Below, one piece after another: positions 34,719 to 43,614 of a DNA stretch of 64,000 nt; within the stretch, counting starts at the first letter, position 1; every line of letters begins with the position of its first letter. The translations under genes and the position numbers were made by a program. The notes beneath the pieces are model-generated. The model ran no database searches. It had not been told where the DNA came from and saw only the letters and a program-made list of their open reading frames with translations. The stretch spans positions 21,436-85,435 of the forward strand of contig NZ_BCVX01000015.1 of assembly GCF_001591965.1 (NCBI RefSeq). Direction: 5' to 3'. The stretch comes from Lysinibacillus odysseyi 34hs-1 = NBRC 100172. GTDB taxonomy: Bacteria; Bacillota; Bacilli; Bacillales_A; Planococcaceae.

Positions 34719-35396
34719 TATCAATCGGGGTAATGATCCCAATCAGTTTTTGATGCGGCTTGCCATGCTCTGTAATAAGCAGCGCTTCAAAACGGCGGCC
34801 GCGCTCTACCCCTTGCTTAAAGCTTCATAAATCGTTATGTACCGGCTGATAAACTGGTAGTTCACTTCATGTTTTTCATGATGCAAAATATCATGCATTG
34901 TTGGAATTTCTTTCGGCAGCTGAACTCCATTCATAGAGGTTGCCAGCCAGTTTGTAATCCCCACAGTGGTGACAAGCCCACGAAATATCTCTCCTTCATA
35001 GACAGGAAACTGCGTATACTTTCTTTTTCGAATTACCTTCAGTGTATGCTGAAGGGAATCGGTCGTCTGAAATGTCATTACCTTTTTTCGAAACATCTGT
35101 CCGACAAGCTTTGGACGGGTCAGTACTTCATCAATATGCTCAATCCGCTCAACTACCTGTGTATGCGGCTCTGCAATGACAAATTCCATTGATGTTCGAT
35201 GATGGACAATGGCATTTCGTAAATCGGCATAAGCACGCAGATCATCCTCATATTTCCGGACGAGCAAGCTTTTCTTTTTCGCCTGGTCAATTAAACGGTA
35301 AAATGGCATATAGTCTTTGGCACCTGCAATATCCCGCATCCGATGGTCAATCCGGTTAAACGCCGTTAAAAAGCGGTCCGAATTTTTCACGGTCAT
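34702..35396 (-). pseudogene. CBS-pair protein gene with a C-terminal frameshift
   Basis: Reading leftwards, a 196-aa frame (start 35396, stop 34806) holds an N-terminal helical domain (residues 1-90) and one full CBS domain (RKKVMTFQTTDSLQHTLKVI, RKYTQFPVYEGEIFRGLVTTVGITNWLA). A second CBS domain starts (FISRYITIYEALSKG) and is cut by TAG. In the next frame it continues perfectly: VERGRRFEALLITEHGK and LIGIITPIDIMKVD, to a stop at 34702-34704. The break is in a run of four G where five are expected, so one base is missing. Either a true frameshift or a homopolymer sequencing error. CBS pairs bind adenosyl nucleotides; the regulated partner is unknown. Confidence 0.85.
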
Positions 35397-35462
35397 ATTA
35401 GGCTCACCTTTCTTCCCTTTGCTCTTTCTTTATTATATTCCTAATTTTCTTATATTTAAATA

Positions 35463-35500
35463 TAGAAAAAGCAGCCCTCCTGTTGTAAGCGAGGCTGCTT
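35463..35500 (-). terminator. Rho-independent terminator of the YxlEFG-like operon
   Basis: Arms AAGCAGCC(C)TC (35469-35479) and GAGGCTGCTT (35491-35500). The minus-strand side ends TTTTTC. Confidence 0.75.
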
Positions 35501-35557
35501 CTTCGGTTAGACAGGGAAAAACATAATAAAAACCATGTATTCCCTTTTAGTATAGTG

Positions 35558-36337
35558 CTATATTTTTGCTGTTGCCGCATTTCTTTTCGCGTATAAAATA
35601 CCAAGCAAAACAGCTGCAATTATAAGAATTACTGTTAAAAAGAGTGTCTCTGTATAATATTCACTTGTTTTGCCACTGATAAATTGCAATCCATAGGCAG
35701 AGAGCTTCCATGGACTTAAGCTCCAGAAGCTGCCGATTATTGAATCTATCATCAAGCCAACCGGCAGCAGGAGAATAGCGAACGTCATAGCGACTGCCGT
35801 ATTAAACATCGCACTACATGCAAGTGTTACAGCCATTACTAGTAAAATCCACAAGCAATACGTACCAAGCATTTTTATAAATGCCCCGGCCTCTACTGAT
35901 CCATATAACAGTACCGTATAATACAGGCTTCCTGCATACCCTGCCACTCCACTGATAATTCCTAATAGGCTTGCGACAGCCCATTTACTCATAAACAAAG
36001 CAGTAAAAGAGATTGGGCGTACATACAGCAGCGTTGCCATTCCGTTTTGTCGTTCCCGGCTGATGGCACTAGCCATTGTCGCGACAAGGACCACTAAACC
36101 AATAGATTGGAACTGACTGGTAGAGGCGGATAGAATATCAATCGGGTGCAGCTCAGGCATTGTCAGCATAAACCCTTCCGGCAAATTGCCGACAGCTCCT
36201 AAAATATCTTCCATAAAGTAGTTTGTAAGAGGATCCATAATACCAAGCACAATGAAAAGCAGCGGCATCCACACAAACTTCAGGCTGCGCCAGGCTTCCC
36301 GGAATTCCTTCGTAAACAACGTCAAAAAGTTATTCAT
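35558..36337 (-). CDS. ABC-2 type transporter permease (YxlG-like)
   Basis: 259-aa six-helix permease: FKFVWMPLLFIVLGIMDPLTNYFMEDILGAVG, IGLVVLVATMASAISRERQNGMATLLYVRPISFTALFMSKW and FLTVILIIAAVLLGILY. The SRERQNGM cytoplasmic stretch is typical of ABC-2 permeases. It starts within the stop of the ATPase gene (4-bp overlap), so both are one export complex. Order ATPase-permease behind a small PLDc_N protein matches yxlEFG of Bacillus. The exported substrate is unknown. Confidence 0.87.
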   Translation of the reverse strand: MNNFLTLFTKEFREAWRSLKFVWMPLLFIVLGIMDPLTNYFMEDILGAVGNLPEGFMLTMPELHPIDILSASTSQFQSIGLVVLVATMASAISRERQNGMATLLYVRPISFTALFMSKWAVASLLGIISGVAGYAGSLYYTVLLYGSVEAGAFIKMLGTYCLWILLVMAVTLACSAMFNTAVAMTFAILLLPVGLMIDSIIGSFWSLSPWKLSAYGLQFISGKTSEYYTETLFLTVILIIAAVLLGILYAKRNAATAKI

Positions 36338-37218
36338 TGTCCCGCCACCTTCATAAATATTTCCTCCAAGCTCGCTGTGACGCGCTCCACTTTCGTAACA
36401 GCAAACTTTGAGGCGGCAAGCCGCTCCAATAACTGCTGCATCTTCGGGCGTTCTTCTACGATTTCCACATATACCGTTGAACCGGCTGCAGTGGCAGAAA
36501 GCTGCGACTGTGAGGTAAACTGTAATGCGTCCTCTTGGGTCACAAACTCTATCCGGTAACGCGGAGCTTCAAATTTAGCTCGCACTTCTGTAAGCGAACC
36601 TGACTCGACGAGCTCCCCTTTTCTTAAGAATAGCAGCTGATCGGTCATCTCCTCTGCATCATTTAAAATATGAGTAGAATAGAGAATTGTCGTCTGCTGC
36701 TGCAGCTCCTTGAGTAAATTCATAATTTCCCGTCTGCCCACCGGATCTAAAGCAGACACTGGTTCATCAAGAAGGAGGAGCTTCGGCTTATGGACAATGG
36801 CCTGAGCCATACCGAGCCGCTGCTTCATACCGCCTGAAAAGGTCGCTGTTTTTTTCTTCATCGCCTCTTCTAACCCGACAAAGGCAAGTACGCGTTCGGC
36901 CTCTTTTTTCGCTGCCGGGCCGGGCACCCCGCTTAATTTGGCGGCCATTTCCGTAAATTCAAGCGCCGTCAGCCAAGGGTAGAATTGCGGATATTGAGGA
37001 AGAAAGCCGATTTCCCTGCGGATATCCTTTACGCCCGCTATTTCAATCGACCCGCTCGTCGGTGCCAATAATCCCGTCAGCATGGACAAGGTCGTCGTCT
37101 TTCCCGCCCCATTTGGTCCGATTAAGGCTGTCGCTGTATTTGGTTCAAGCGTAAAGGAAACATTCGATACAACCGTCTGCGTGCCGAATGTCTTTGTTAA
37201 ATTACTCACTGTAATCAT
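36334..37218 (-). CDS. ABC transporter ATP-binding protein (YxlF-like)
   Basis: 294-aa ATPase of an ABC-2 exporter. Walker A is GPNGAGKTT, then LGFLPQYPQFYPWLTALEF (Q-loop), signature SGGMKQRLGMAQAIVHKPKLLLLDEPVSALDP, and the switch His in STHILNDAEEM. A C-terminal extension of about 70 residues follows, as in YxlF/NatA-type proteins. ATG 37218 lies 9 nt after AGGGAG; an upstream ATG at 37296 would run through the neighbouring gene. It overlaps the PLDc_N gene by 4 bp. Confidence 0.92.
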   Translation of the reverse strand: MITVSNLTKTFGTQTVVSNVSFTLEPNTATALIGPNGAGKTTTLSMLTGLLAPTSGSIEIAGVKDIRREIGFLPQYPQFYPWLTALEFTEMAAKLSGVPGPAAKKEAERVLAFVGLEEAMKKKTATFSGGMKQRLGMAQAIVHKPKLLLLDEPVSALDPVGRREIMNLLKELQQQTTILYSTHILNDAEEMTDQLLFLRKGELVESGSLTEVRAKFEAPRYRIEFVTQEDALQFTSQSQLSATAAGSTVYVEIVEERPKMQQLLERLAASKFAVTKVERVTASLEEIFMKVAGQ

Positions 37219-37415
37219 GTTGTTTTTCTCCCTGCAATAAAATAGACGACCGGGCCAAACAGACTGATAAATAAAATAATTAAAGCCCATAACCACTTTG
37301 GACCGTTTGTTGCATGAATACGGGCCAGATCAATCAAAGCGACGATCATCAATATAGCCTGAACGACGAGAAGCGGGGCAATTAATCCCCAATTGATATT
37401 TGCCAATTCCTCCAT
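37215..37415 (-). CDS. PLDc_N-domain small membrane protein (YxlE-like)
   Basis: 66-aa protein with two membrane helices (INWGLIAPLLVVQAILMIVALIDL and WLWALIILFISLFGPVVYFIAG), the phospholipase-D-nuclease N-terminal (PLDc_N) fold. The ending GPVVYFIAGRK is typical. In Bacillus, yxlE-yxlF-yxlG follow sigY; here the same triad follows an XRE regulator instead, suggesting replacement of the control gene. Starts at the base after the XRE stop, with the GGAGGA ribosome site inside the XRE end. Confidence 0.87.
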   Translation of the reverse strand: MEELANINWGLIAPLLVVQAILMIVALIDLARIHATNGPKWLWALIILFISLFGPVVYFIAGRKTT

Positions 37416-38534
37416 TTACATTTCCTCCTCAATTTGCAGATGATGCTTTAAATTACTCATGAGCGATTTATACATGGGGTGCTCGTATAAGCTCTCGAAT
37501 GCCGGGTTATTTGCCATTGTTTTTACTAGATCCTTCTTGATGGATAGATCATCACGCGGCGCCTGCCCGCACATTTGGATTTTATCTTCAATCCAGTCGG
37601 ATAATAGATAGAAGTAGGAATCTCCTTGCAGTCTCAACGGAAACTCCAGACGATAGCAAGTATGGCAATAGCATTCAATCATCTCTAAAGCCTTCTCTGT
37701 ACGGTTTTGCATCGCATAACCCATCGCAGCCTTCAGATAAAAGACAAGTGCTGTATTCGCATTTAATTGCTCGACCTGGAACAGCCTGATCATCTCCTGC
37801 ATCCTGTGTACGATCTCGTCAAAATGCGCTTCGCCCAAAACCTCTAAATGAAGACTTTCCGCTGCAGTGCCAATGGTGGTGATAACATGCTGGTAATGGC
37901 TTACCTGCAAGATCTCTTTTGCCTTTTTTACATCTCCAAGCATTTGGTGGGCGGTAGCAATCAGCTGATCTGCCCCTAGTTCGACATATACATTCTCCCC
38001 TAGAATCTCTAATACTTCTGCAGGTTTTCCCTGTGCCAACTTGACATATGCTTCAAACATAACCGCTTCATTGACTAAAAGATGATCACCGCTATACTCC
38101 TTCACACGCTCAGAAAGCTCTAAAATTCGGTTTAGTACCTGCTCCTGATCACTTGCCTGCGGGTGGTAATTCAAATACAGCTGTGCCATTTTTAGTACAA
38201 ACGGGAAACAGGAATAATACTCCGCCAGCAGCTGCTCGATTTCCTTCTGTACTTCTTCAAAAGCCTGTTCACTAAATCGCTTCGTTAAGTAGGCGTACGT
38301 CTTACCAATACGTTCCTTTGTCATTTGGGGTTCATATCCAAGCAGTGCATCGATCGATATATTAAAATAAGTAGCAAGCTTCGGCAGAAGGGTAATATCC
38401 GGATAGCTAAGCCCTTTTTCCCACTTGGAAACTGCAGCTCGTGAGACACCGATATACTGGGCGACCTGATCCTGTTTCAGCCCCATTTCCTTCCGTCTGT
38501 TTGCGATTACTGTTGAAAACTGAAGGTTTTTCAT
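37416..38534 (-). CDS. XRE-family regulator with TPR-like C-terminal domain
   Basis: 372-aa DNA-binding protein. The HTH is at residues 8-65 (VIANRRKEMGLKQDQVAQYIGVSRAAVSKWEKGLSYPDITLLPKLATYFNISIDALLGYEP). The rest is helical-repeat material (FPFVLKMAQLYLNYHPQ, MGYAMQNRTEKALEMIECYC), like regulators that bind small ligands or peptides through TPRs. It is the first gene of an operon with YxlE, YxlF and YxlG homologues, and probably controls this exporter. The ligand is unknown. Confidence 0.87.
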   Translation of the reverse strand: MKNLQFSTVIANRRKEMGLKQDQVAQYIGVSRAAVSKWEKGLSYPDITLLPKLATYFNISIDALLGYEPQMTKERIGKTYAYLTKRFSEQAFEEVQKEIEQLLAEYYSCFPFVLKMAQLYLNYHPQASDQEQVLNRILELSERVKEYSGDHLLVNEAVMFEAYVKLAQGKPAEVLEILGENVYVELGADQLIATAHQMLGDVKKAKEILQVSHYQHVITTIGTAAESLHLEVLGEAHFDEIVHRMQEMIRLFQVEQLNANTALVFYLKAAMGYAMQNRTEKALEMIECYCHTCYRLEFPLRLQGDSYFYLLSDWIEDKIQMCGQAPRDDLSIKKDLVKTMANNPAFESLYEHPMYKSLMSNLKHHLQIEEEM

Positions 38535-38654
38535 TTCATCAACTCCCTACTGCTACTATATCCAAAATTTAGTGAAGAAAGTAGCGAACAATCGTTTACT
38601 TTACGATTATTTGTCAACTACAGGTTGATTTTCGAGGAAGTCATACCCCAATCC

Positions 38655-38694
38655 ATAAAAAAACAGCCGAAGCCTTGTTGCACTTCGACTGCTT
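38655..38694 (-). terminator. Rho-independent terminator of the 3-hydroxybutyrate dehydrogenase gene
   Basis: Arms CAGCCGAAG (38664-38672) and CTTCGACTG (38683-38691), one mismatch, followed on the minus strand by TTTTTTTATGG. Closes the 38.7-41.8 kb leftward gene group. Confidence 0.8.
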
Positions 38695-38719
38695 TACTTA
38701 TTATAGTTCCGCTAAAAAA

Positions 38720-39484
38720 CTACTGTGTTGTATAGCCTCCGTCCAAGACGAGCGACTGTCCCGTCATTCCCCGGGATTCTTCACTTGCTAAATATTTGGC
38801 TAAAGAAGCAATTTCAGCTACATCCAGCAATCGCTTCTGAGGAATTAGAGGGAACAATACTTCATTAAGCACTTGCTCTGTTGATATATTCCGTGTTTTG
38901 GCTAAATCCTCGAACTGTCCCCGTACTAGGGCTGTATCCGCATATCCCGGACAAATAGCATTCGCTGTAATGTTATACTCTGCAGTCTCCAAAGCCGTGA
39001 CCTTCGTAAGGCCAATCACTCCATGCTTAGCAGAATTATAGGCGGACTTTCCAGCAAATCCAATAAGTCCGTTAATAGAAGAAATATTAATAATCCGCCC
39101 GAAATTTTTTTCCTTCATGTACGGGAGCGCATATTTCGTCGTAAGGAAAGGTCCAACAAGCATGATTTTCAGCATCTGCTCAAATTTTGCAGCAGGAAAG
39201 TCTTCAATCATTGCTACATGCTGCAGCCCCGCATTGTTAATCAGGATATCGATCGAGCCAAATTGCTCAACTGTAGCATCTACTGCTCTTTTTACATCTT
39301 CTTCTTTAGAAACATCACATGCTATTCCCGCTGCATTTTCGGAAAGACCTTCCAGTGCCTTTTCCAAGCTCTCTTCATTGATGTCTGAAATCATCACCTT
39401 TGCGCCTTCTTCCAGAAAAGCCTGGGCAATTTCATAGCCGATTCCTCTTGCAGCACCTGTAATGAACACTACTTTATCCTTCAT
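38720..39484 (-). CDS. 3-hydroxybutyrate dehydrogenase (SDR family)
   Basis: NAD-dependent short-chain dehydrogenase, 254 aa, converting D-3-hydroxybutyrate to acetoacetate. The cofactor loop is FITGAARGIGYEIAQAFLEEGAKVMISDI, the catalytic residues are in ISSINGLIGFAGKSAYNSAKHGVIG (Ser, Tyr, Lys) and the closing loop LVLDGGYTTQ is usual in this enzyme. The ICPGYADTALVRGQ segment matches 3-hydroxybutyrate dehydrogenases. ATG 39484 stands 8 nt after AGGGGAG, overlapping the dehydrogenase before it by 11 bp. It is the last gene of a leftward group with a 3-hydroxyacyl-CoA dehydrogenase and a GntP permease. Confidence 0.88.
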   Translation of the reverse strand: MKDKVVFITGAARGIGYEIAQAFLEEGAKVMISDINEESLEKALEGLSENAAGIACDVSKEEDVKRAVDATVEQFGSIDILINNAGLQHVAMIEDFPAAKFEQMLKIMLVGPFLTTKYALPYMKEKNFGRIINISSINGLIGFAGKSAYNSAKHGVIGLTKVTALETAEYNITANAICPGYADTALVRGQFEDLAKTRNISTEQVLNEVLFPLIPQKRLLDVAEIASLAKYLASEESRGMTGQSLVLDGGYTTQ

Positions 39485-40427
39485 GTTTCCCACTCCCCTT
39501 TTGTGCATCGAGCTTTAAAAATTCAATTAATAATTGCTCTCTTCTTTTGTCTATTTCATCTATATCTTCTTCATGCCACAGGTAAAATCCTTGCCCGCTT
39601 TTTATGCCAAGTTGATTCTTTTCTAGAAATTGTGTCATGTCTGCGGCCGGTTTTGTATCATTGCATAAGTCTTTATACAAGTACTCACTGATTGCATAAG
39701 CGACATCCAGCCCTGTGAAATCAGCAGACATGAGCGGGCCGGTCACCGGCAAACGACGGCCGATACTATGCGTGACAGCTAAGTCAATATCCTCCTTGCT
39801 GGCTACGCCCTCACGCAGCAAATACTGGGCCTCACGCAGCAAAGCAAACTGTAGGCGGTTACCGATAAAGCCCGGTACTTCTTTCTTCACTAAAACCGCC
39901 TTTTTATCCAGCAGCGCCAACACTTCCATTGTCTGCTTCACTGTCTCTTCGCTTGTTGCCTTTCCAGGGACGACCTCAACCAGCGGAATCAGATGTGCCG
40001 GGTTCCAGAAATGCGTAATAATAAAGCGTTCGGGATATAGCATTTCGGAGGACAATGGGCTCGTCGGTATGCCTGATGTATTGCTGGCAATTGGAACATG
40101 CGGTGGTATTAACGTTTCCACCAGCCGATAGAGTTCTTTTTTAATCCCCAGATTCTCAGGTACCGCCTCAATGATGAACTCAGTCCCCTTTAGACAGTCT
40201 ACAAGGGATGTAGTAAAACGGACCCGCTGTAAAAGCTGGGTACTTTCTTCTCCTGTTAACAGCCCGTATTGAACTAATGTGTTTACCTTTTTCCGAAGAC
40301 TCCCGGTTGCTCTTTCTACTTCTTTTTCATCTACAGCATATATATGAGCGGATAGATGGCGCCAAGCAACCGTCAAAGCAATCGAATGGCCCATCGTACC
40401 GGCACCGATTATACTAATTTTGTTCAT
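39474..40427 (-). CDS. 3-hydroxyacyl-CoA dehydrogenase (single-domain type)
   Basis: NAD-dependent L-3-hydroxyacyl-CoA dehydrogenase, 317 aa. Rossmann loop at the start: ISIIGAGTMGHSIALTVAW. The catalytic region is ASNTSGIPTSPLSSEM and FIITHFWNPAHLIPLVEVVPG (catalytic His-Glu pair), then VPGFIGNRLQFALLREAQYLLREGVAS, and the C-terminal dimer domain with GPLMSADFTGLDV. Such proteins can also act on carnitine or related beta-hydroxy acids; the WNPAHLIPLVEV wording fits the crotonobetaine/lactaldehyde-like subgroup as well as the acyl-CoA group. It overlaps the downstream hydroxybutyrate dehydrogenase, so coupled translation is likely. Confidence 0.85.
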   Translation of the reverse strand: MNKISIIGAGTMGHSIALTVAWRHLSAHIYAVDEKEVERATGSLRKKVNTLVQYGLLTGEESTQLLQRVRFTTSLVDCLKGTEFIIEAVPENLGIKKELYRLVETLIPPHVPIASNTSGIPTSPLSSEMLYPERFIITHFWNPAHLIPLVEVVPGKATSEETVKQTMEVLALLDKKAVLVKKEVPGFIGNRLQFALLREAQYLLREGVASKEDIDLAVTHSIGRRLPVTGPLMSADFTGLDVAYAISEYLYKDLCNDTKPAADMTQFLEKNQLGIKSGQGFYLWHEEDIDEIDKRREQLLIEFLKLDAQKGSGKHEG

Positions 40428-40476
40428 CGTATCATCTCTTCCTTCAATGGGCCTTCAATACAGACCCTTTCTGTTG

Positions 40477-41796
40477 TTATAGTCCGATTGAGAATAGAAT
40501 AACAGCTAATATTGTACCTAAAATCGGTAGAATAACAGTCATCAAACCGAATGTAGGATAGGCATCCTTATAGGATTCATTCGCAATGGACGTAATCGTT
40601 GTGACTACGTATCCACTATGAGGGAGCGTATCCAGTGAGCCTGAAGAAATAGCTACTACACGGTGCAATGCTTCCGGATCCACGCCCATATCTAAATAAT
40701 GTGGTGCAATTAAAGGCAGTGCAATTGCCTGTCCCCCCGAGGATGATCCGGCGAGTCCACAGATGATGGCCACTGCAAAGGCGCCGCCGATAAGAGGTGA
40801 GCCTGGCAAGTCCGTTACCCAGCTAACAGCCGTCTGGAAGGCTTCCGTCCCTTTCACGACACCTCCAAACCCAACGACTGCTGCCGTATTGGCAATTGCA
40901 ATAACAGCACCTAATGCGCCATCTGCTACTGCTTTTTCCCTGTTTTTCATATAATTAAAGCTGACGAGATATGTTGTTAAAATACCGCCGAGAAGCGCAA
41001 TAATCAGCGCCGATGTACCAAGTGAATCATGGAAGAAATAAGAAATGATAAGAACGACTAGAAGTGGTAGTACACTTAAAACAGGATTTGGCAGTTTGGC
41101 ATCTTCCGTTAAATTAAATTGATCCTGTTCCTGGGCGATAAAATATTCACCTTTCGCCTTTGCCCGGCGAATGACCCAGCTGAGCATGATATAGCCGAAA
41201 ATAATCATGAAAATCGCCACTACCACACTAACCTGCCATCCGGCATACGGTGTTGTTCCTAAATACTCAATCGGAATCCAGTTTTGGATTTCCGGCGACC
41301 CTGCCGAGGTCATTGTAAATGTTACAGAGCCAAAAGCCATCGCTGCCGGGATAAACCGGCGCGGAATGTCGGCCTGTTTGAATAGACTTAGTGCCATTGG
41401 GAAAACGGAAAATGCTACGATAAATAAACTTACCCCACCGTATGTCAGCACAGCACAGGCTGCGACTACTGCAACAAGTGCAAATCGGACCCCAATCTTT
41501 TCGATGATCCATTTCGAGACACTGTCCGCTGCCCCGCTATCCTCCATTACTTTCCCAAAGATAGCCCCCGCCAGGAACATAAGCCACCAGGAAGAAATAA
41601 ATCCTGTAAAAGCAGTCATATAGCCTGTAATAAGGCTTGTCTCCCCTTCTGCAGCCATCTGTGGGAAAATTGTTAGACCACTCAAAATCCCCGCAAACAG
41701 CGCTGCAAATGGAGCAGCAATCAGGATATTAAATCCTCTCACCGTTAAATAAATAAGTAAAGCTAATCCCCCTAACAAACCAATAAAACCCAACAT
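40477..41796 (-). CDS. GntP-family permease (hydroxybutyrate/gluconate type)
   Basis: 439-aa, about 12-helix permease of the GntP family. Marks are FNILIAAPFAALFAGILSGL, FGKVMEDSGAADSVSKWI and HSGYVVTTITSI near the end. The SGSLDTLPHSG stretch is a GntP hallmark. It is the first gene of the leftward group followed by two dehydrogenases. B. subtilis has a GntP-like permease next to its 3-hydroxybutyrate dehydrogenase (yxjC-yxjF), so import of 3-hydroxybutyrate or a similar hydroxy acid is a good guess. Ribosome site GGGGGTATGCAGG. Confidence 0.85.
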   Translation of the reverse strand: MLGFIGLLGGLALLIYLTVRGFNILIAAPFAALFAGILSGLTIFPQMAAEGETSLITGYMTAFTGFISSWWLMFLAGAIFGKVMEDSGAADSVSKWIIEKIGVRFALVAVVAACAVLTYGGVSLFIVAFSVFPMALSLFKQADIPRRFIPAAMAFGSVTFTMTSAGSPEIQNWIPIEYLGTTPYAGWQVSVVVAIFMIIFGYIMLSWVIRRAKAKGEYFIAQEQDQFNLTEDAKLPNPVLSVLPLLVVLIISYFFHDSLGTSALIIALLGGILTTYLVSFNYMKNREKAVADGALGAVIAIANTAAVVGFGGVVKGTEAFQTAVSWVTDLPGSPLIGGAFAVAIICGLAGSSSGGQAIALPLIAPHYLDMGVDPEALHRVVAISSGSLDTLPHSGYVVTTITSIANESYKDAYPTFGLMTVILPILGTILAVILFSIGL

Positions 41797-42058
41797 CCTG
41801 CATACCCCCTTAATGTTTTTGATACATAAAGGAAAAAAATGTAATAAAGTACACTTTTTCCTACCTAATACCCTGATTTTATAAACATTCTATGTGTTGC
41901 TAAAAAAAATTATATTTTAAACAACAATTTAATGTGCAGCGGAAAATAAAAAGCAGCGCTACATTTTTCTACATACAAAAATATAATTTAGAATTTTATG
42001 AATATTTGAAAATATATGATACATTAAGTAGAATTATAAAGCAAAAGGGAGGGGTTCT

Positions 42059-43612
42059 ATGAACATTGGATATTTTACGGAGAATAGAAAAGCAGCTGAA
42101 CATCCAAATAAAATTGCTATTCAGTTTGAAAGCGGTGAAAAATGGTCTTACCATGACCTGCATATCCGGTCCAACAAATATGCTCATAAACTTCGAGAGC
42201 TTGGGGTCCAAAAGGGAGACAGTGTGGGTCTGCTGCTGTTCAATTGTCTGGAGTATTTTGCATTATACTTTGCCATTGGAAAAATCGGCGCCATTGCTGT
42301 TCGTATCAATTTTCGGCTGACACCTCCAGAACTGGACTACATTCTGAAAGATTCCAAGGCGAAAATATTGTGTGCGCATACAGAGCTCCTAAAAAAAATC
42401 GAGCCGCTGACACCCCACTTGCAAATTGAGCAGTATATTGCGTTCGGTGAAGATAAACTCGATTGGACGATACCTGGCGAGGAATTCGAAAAAGGTGCTG
42501 AAGAGAATATCCTAGATATAAATATTTCTCTGCAGGACCCTGTTATGCTCATGTATACTTCCGGGACAACAGGGCATCCAAAAGGCGCACTTTGGACACA
42601 TAATACGACGTTCTGGTTTAGTACTATTCAAATTATGAAATGGGGATTTACAGGTGAGGAGATTGCGATGACAACAGGCCCCCTCTACCATGTAGGCGCA
42701 ATGGAAGACATTGCTCTGCCTGTCCTTTTAAGCGGCGGCACCGTCATCATCACAAAAAGCGGCGGATTTGATATTAGCCGTATACTGAATGTTATAGAAA
42801 AAGAACAGGTGACGGATCTATTCCTCTTCCCATTCATGATTTACGAAATGCTGAACATGCCGAATGTAAAAGATTATCGCCTGCAAAGCTTACAAACAAT
42901 CTATACAGGGGGCGACCCACTTATGCCGTGGGCGATTGAACGGGCATATGAACTATATCCTCATGTTGGCATTGTCCAAGTGTACGGGCTGACAGAAGGA
43001 CAGCCAATCGCTGCCTGTCTTGATGCAGCAGATGCACTGGAAAAATCCGGTTCAGTCGGTAAGCCCCTCCCGCTGACGGAAATCCGGTTAATGAATGATG
43101 AAGAACAGCCTGTCCCTATAGGCGAGGTCGGTGAAGTATGGATTAAGAGCCCCGGTGTATCCGAAGGCTACTGGGAAAAACCTGAGGAAACAGCAAAATC
43201 ATTTTCTAACGGTTGGTGTAAAACAGGTGATCTCGGTATGTATGATGATGACGGATTCCTTTCGATTGTCGGTAGAAAAAAAGACATGATCCGAAGCGGC
43301 GGTGAAAATATTTATGCTGCGGAAATCGAAGATGTACTTTATCGCCATGAAGCCGTTCTTACAGCGTCTGTCATTGCTATCCCTGACCCGAAATATTTAG
43401 AAGCTGTGTGTGCAGTCATTGTCCTGAAGGAAGAAAAGAAAGCAACTGAGGAAGAGCTGATCACCTTCTGCCAACAATATTTAGCAAAATATAAAGTACC
43501 AAAAAAGGTCGTTTTCACTGATGAAATTCCGAGAACCCCTTCCGGAAAAGTCAAAAAGTTTGAACTGCGTGAAATGTACAAAAACAGGACCCTGACAACA
43601 GAGGAGGTGTAA
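42059..43612 (+). CDS. AMP-forming acyl-CoA synthetase
   Basis: 517-aa ANL-superfamily ligase, the second acyl-CoA synthetase here. YTSGTTGHPKG at residues 166-176 is the ATP loop, then VYGLTEGQPIAACL, WCKTGDLGMYDDDGFLSIVGRKKDMIRSGGENIYAAEIEDVLYRH and the C-terminal TPSGKVKKFELRE lysine. It is read divergently from the GntP group and 2 bp before an enoyl-CoA hydratase gene, so the pair should activate an acid and start its beta-oxidation. The acid is unknown. AGGGAGGGG precedes the ATG. Confidence 0.9.
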   Translation: MNIGYFTENRKAAEHPNKIAIQFESGEKWSYHDLHIRSNKYAHKLRELGVQKGDSVGLLLFNCLEYFALYFAIGKIGAIAVRINFRLTPPELDYILKDSKAKILCAHTELLKKIEPLTPHLQIEQYIAFGEDKLDWTIPGEEFEKGAEENILDINISLQDPVMLMYTSGTTGHPKGALWTHNTTFWFSTIQIMKWGFTGEEIAMTTGPLYHVGAMEDIALPVLLSGGTVIITKSGGFDISRILNVIEKEQVTDLFLFPFMIYEMLNMPNVKDYRLQSLQTIYTGGDPLMPWAIERAYELYPHVGIVQVYGLTEGQPIAACLDAADALEKSGSVGKPLPLTEIRLMNDEEQPVPIGEVGEVWIKSPGVSEGYWEKPEETAKSFSNGWCKTGDLGMYDDDGFLSIVGRKKDMIRSGGENIYAAEIEDVLYRHEAVLTASVIAIPDPKYLEAVCAVIVLKEEKKATEEELITFCQQYLAKYKVPKKVVFTDEIPRTPSGKVKKFELREMYKNRTLTTEEV

Positions 43613-43614
43613 GG

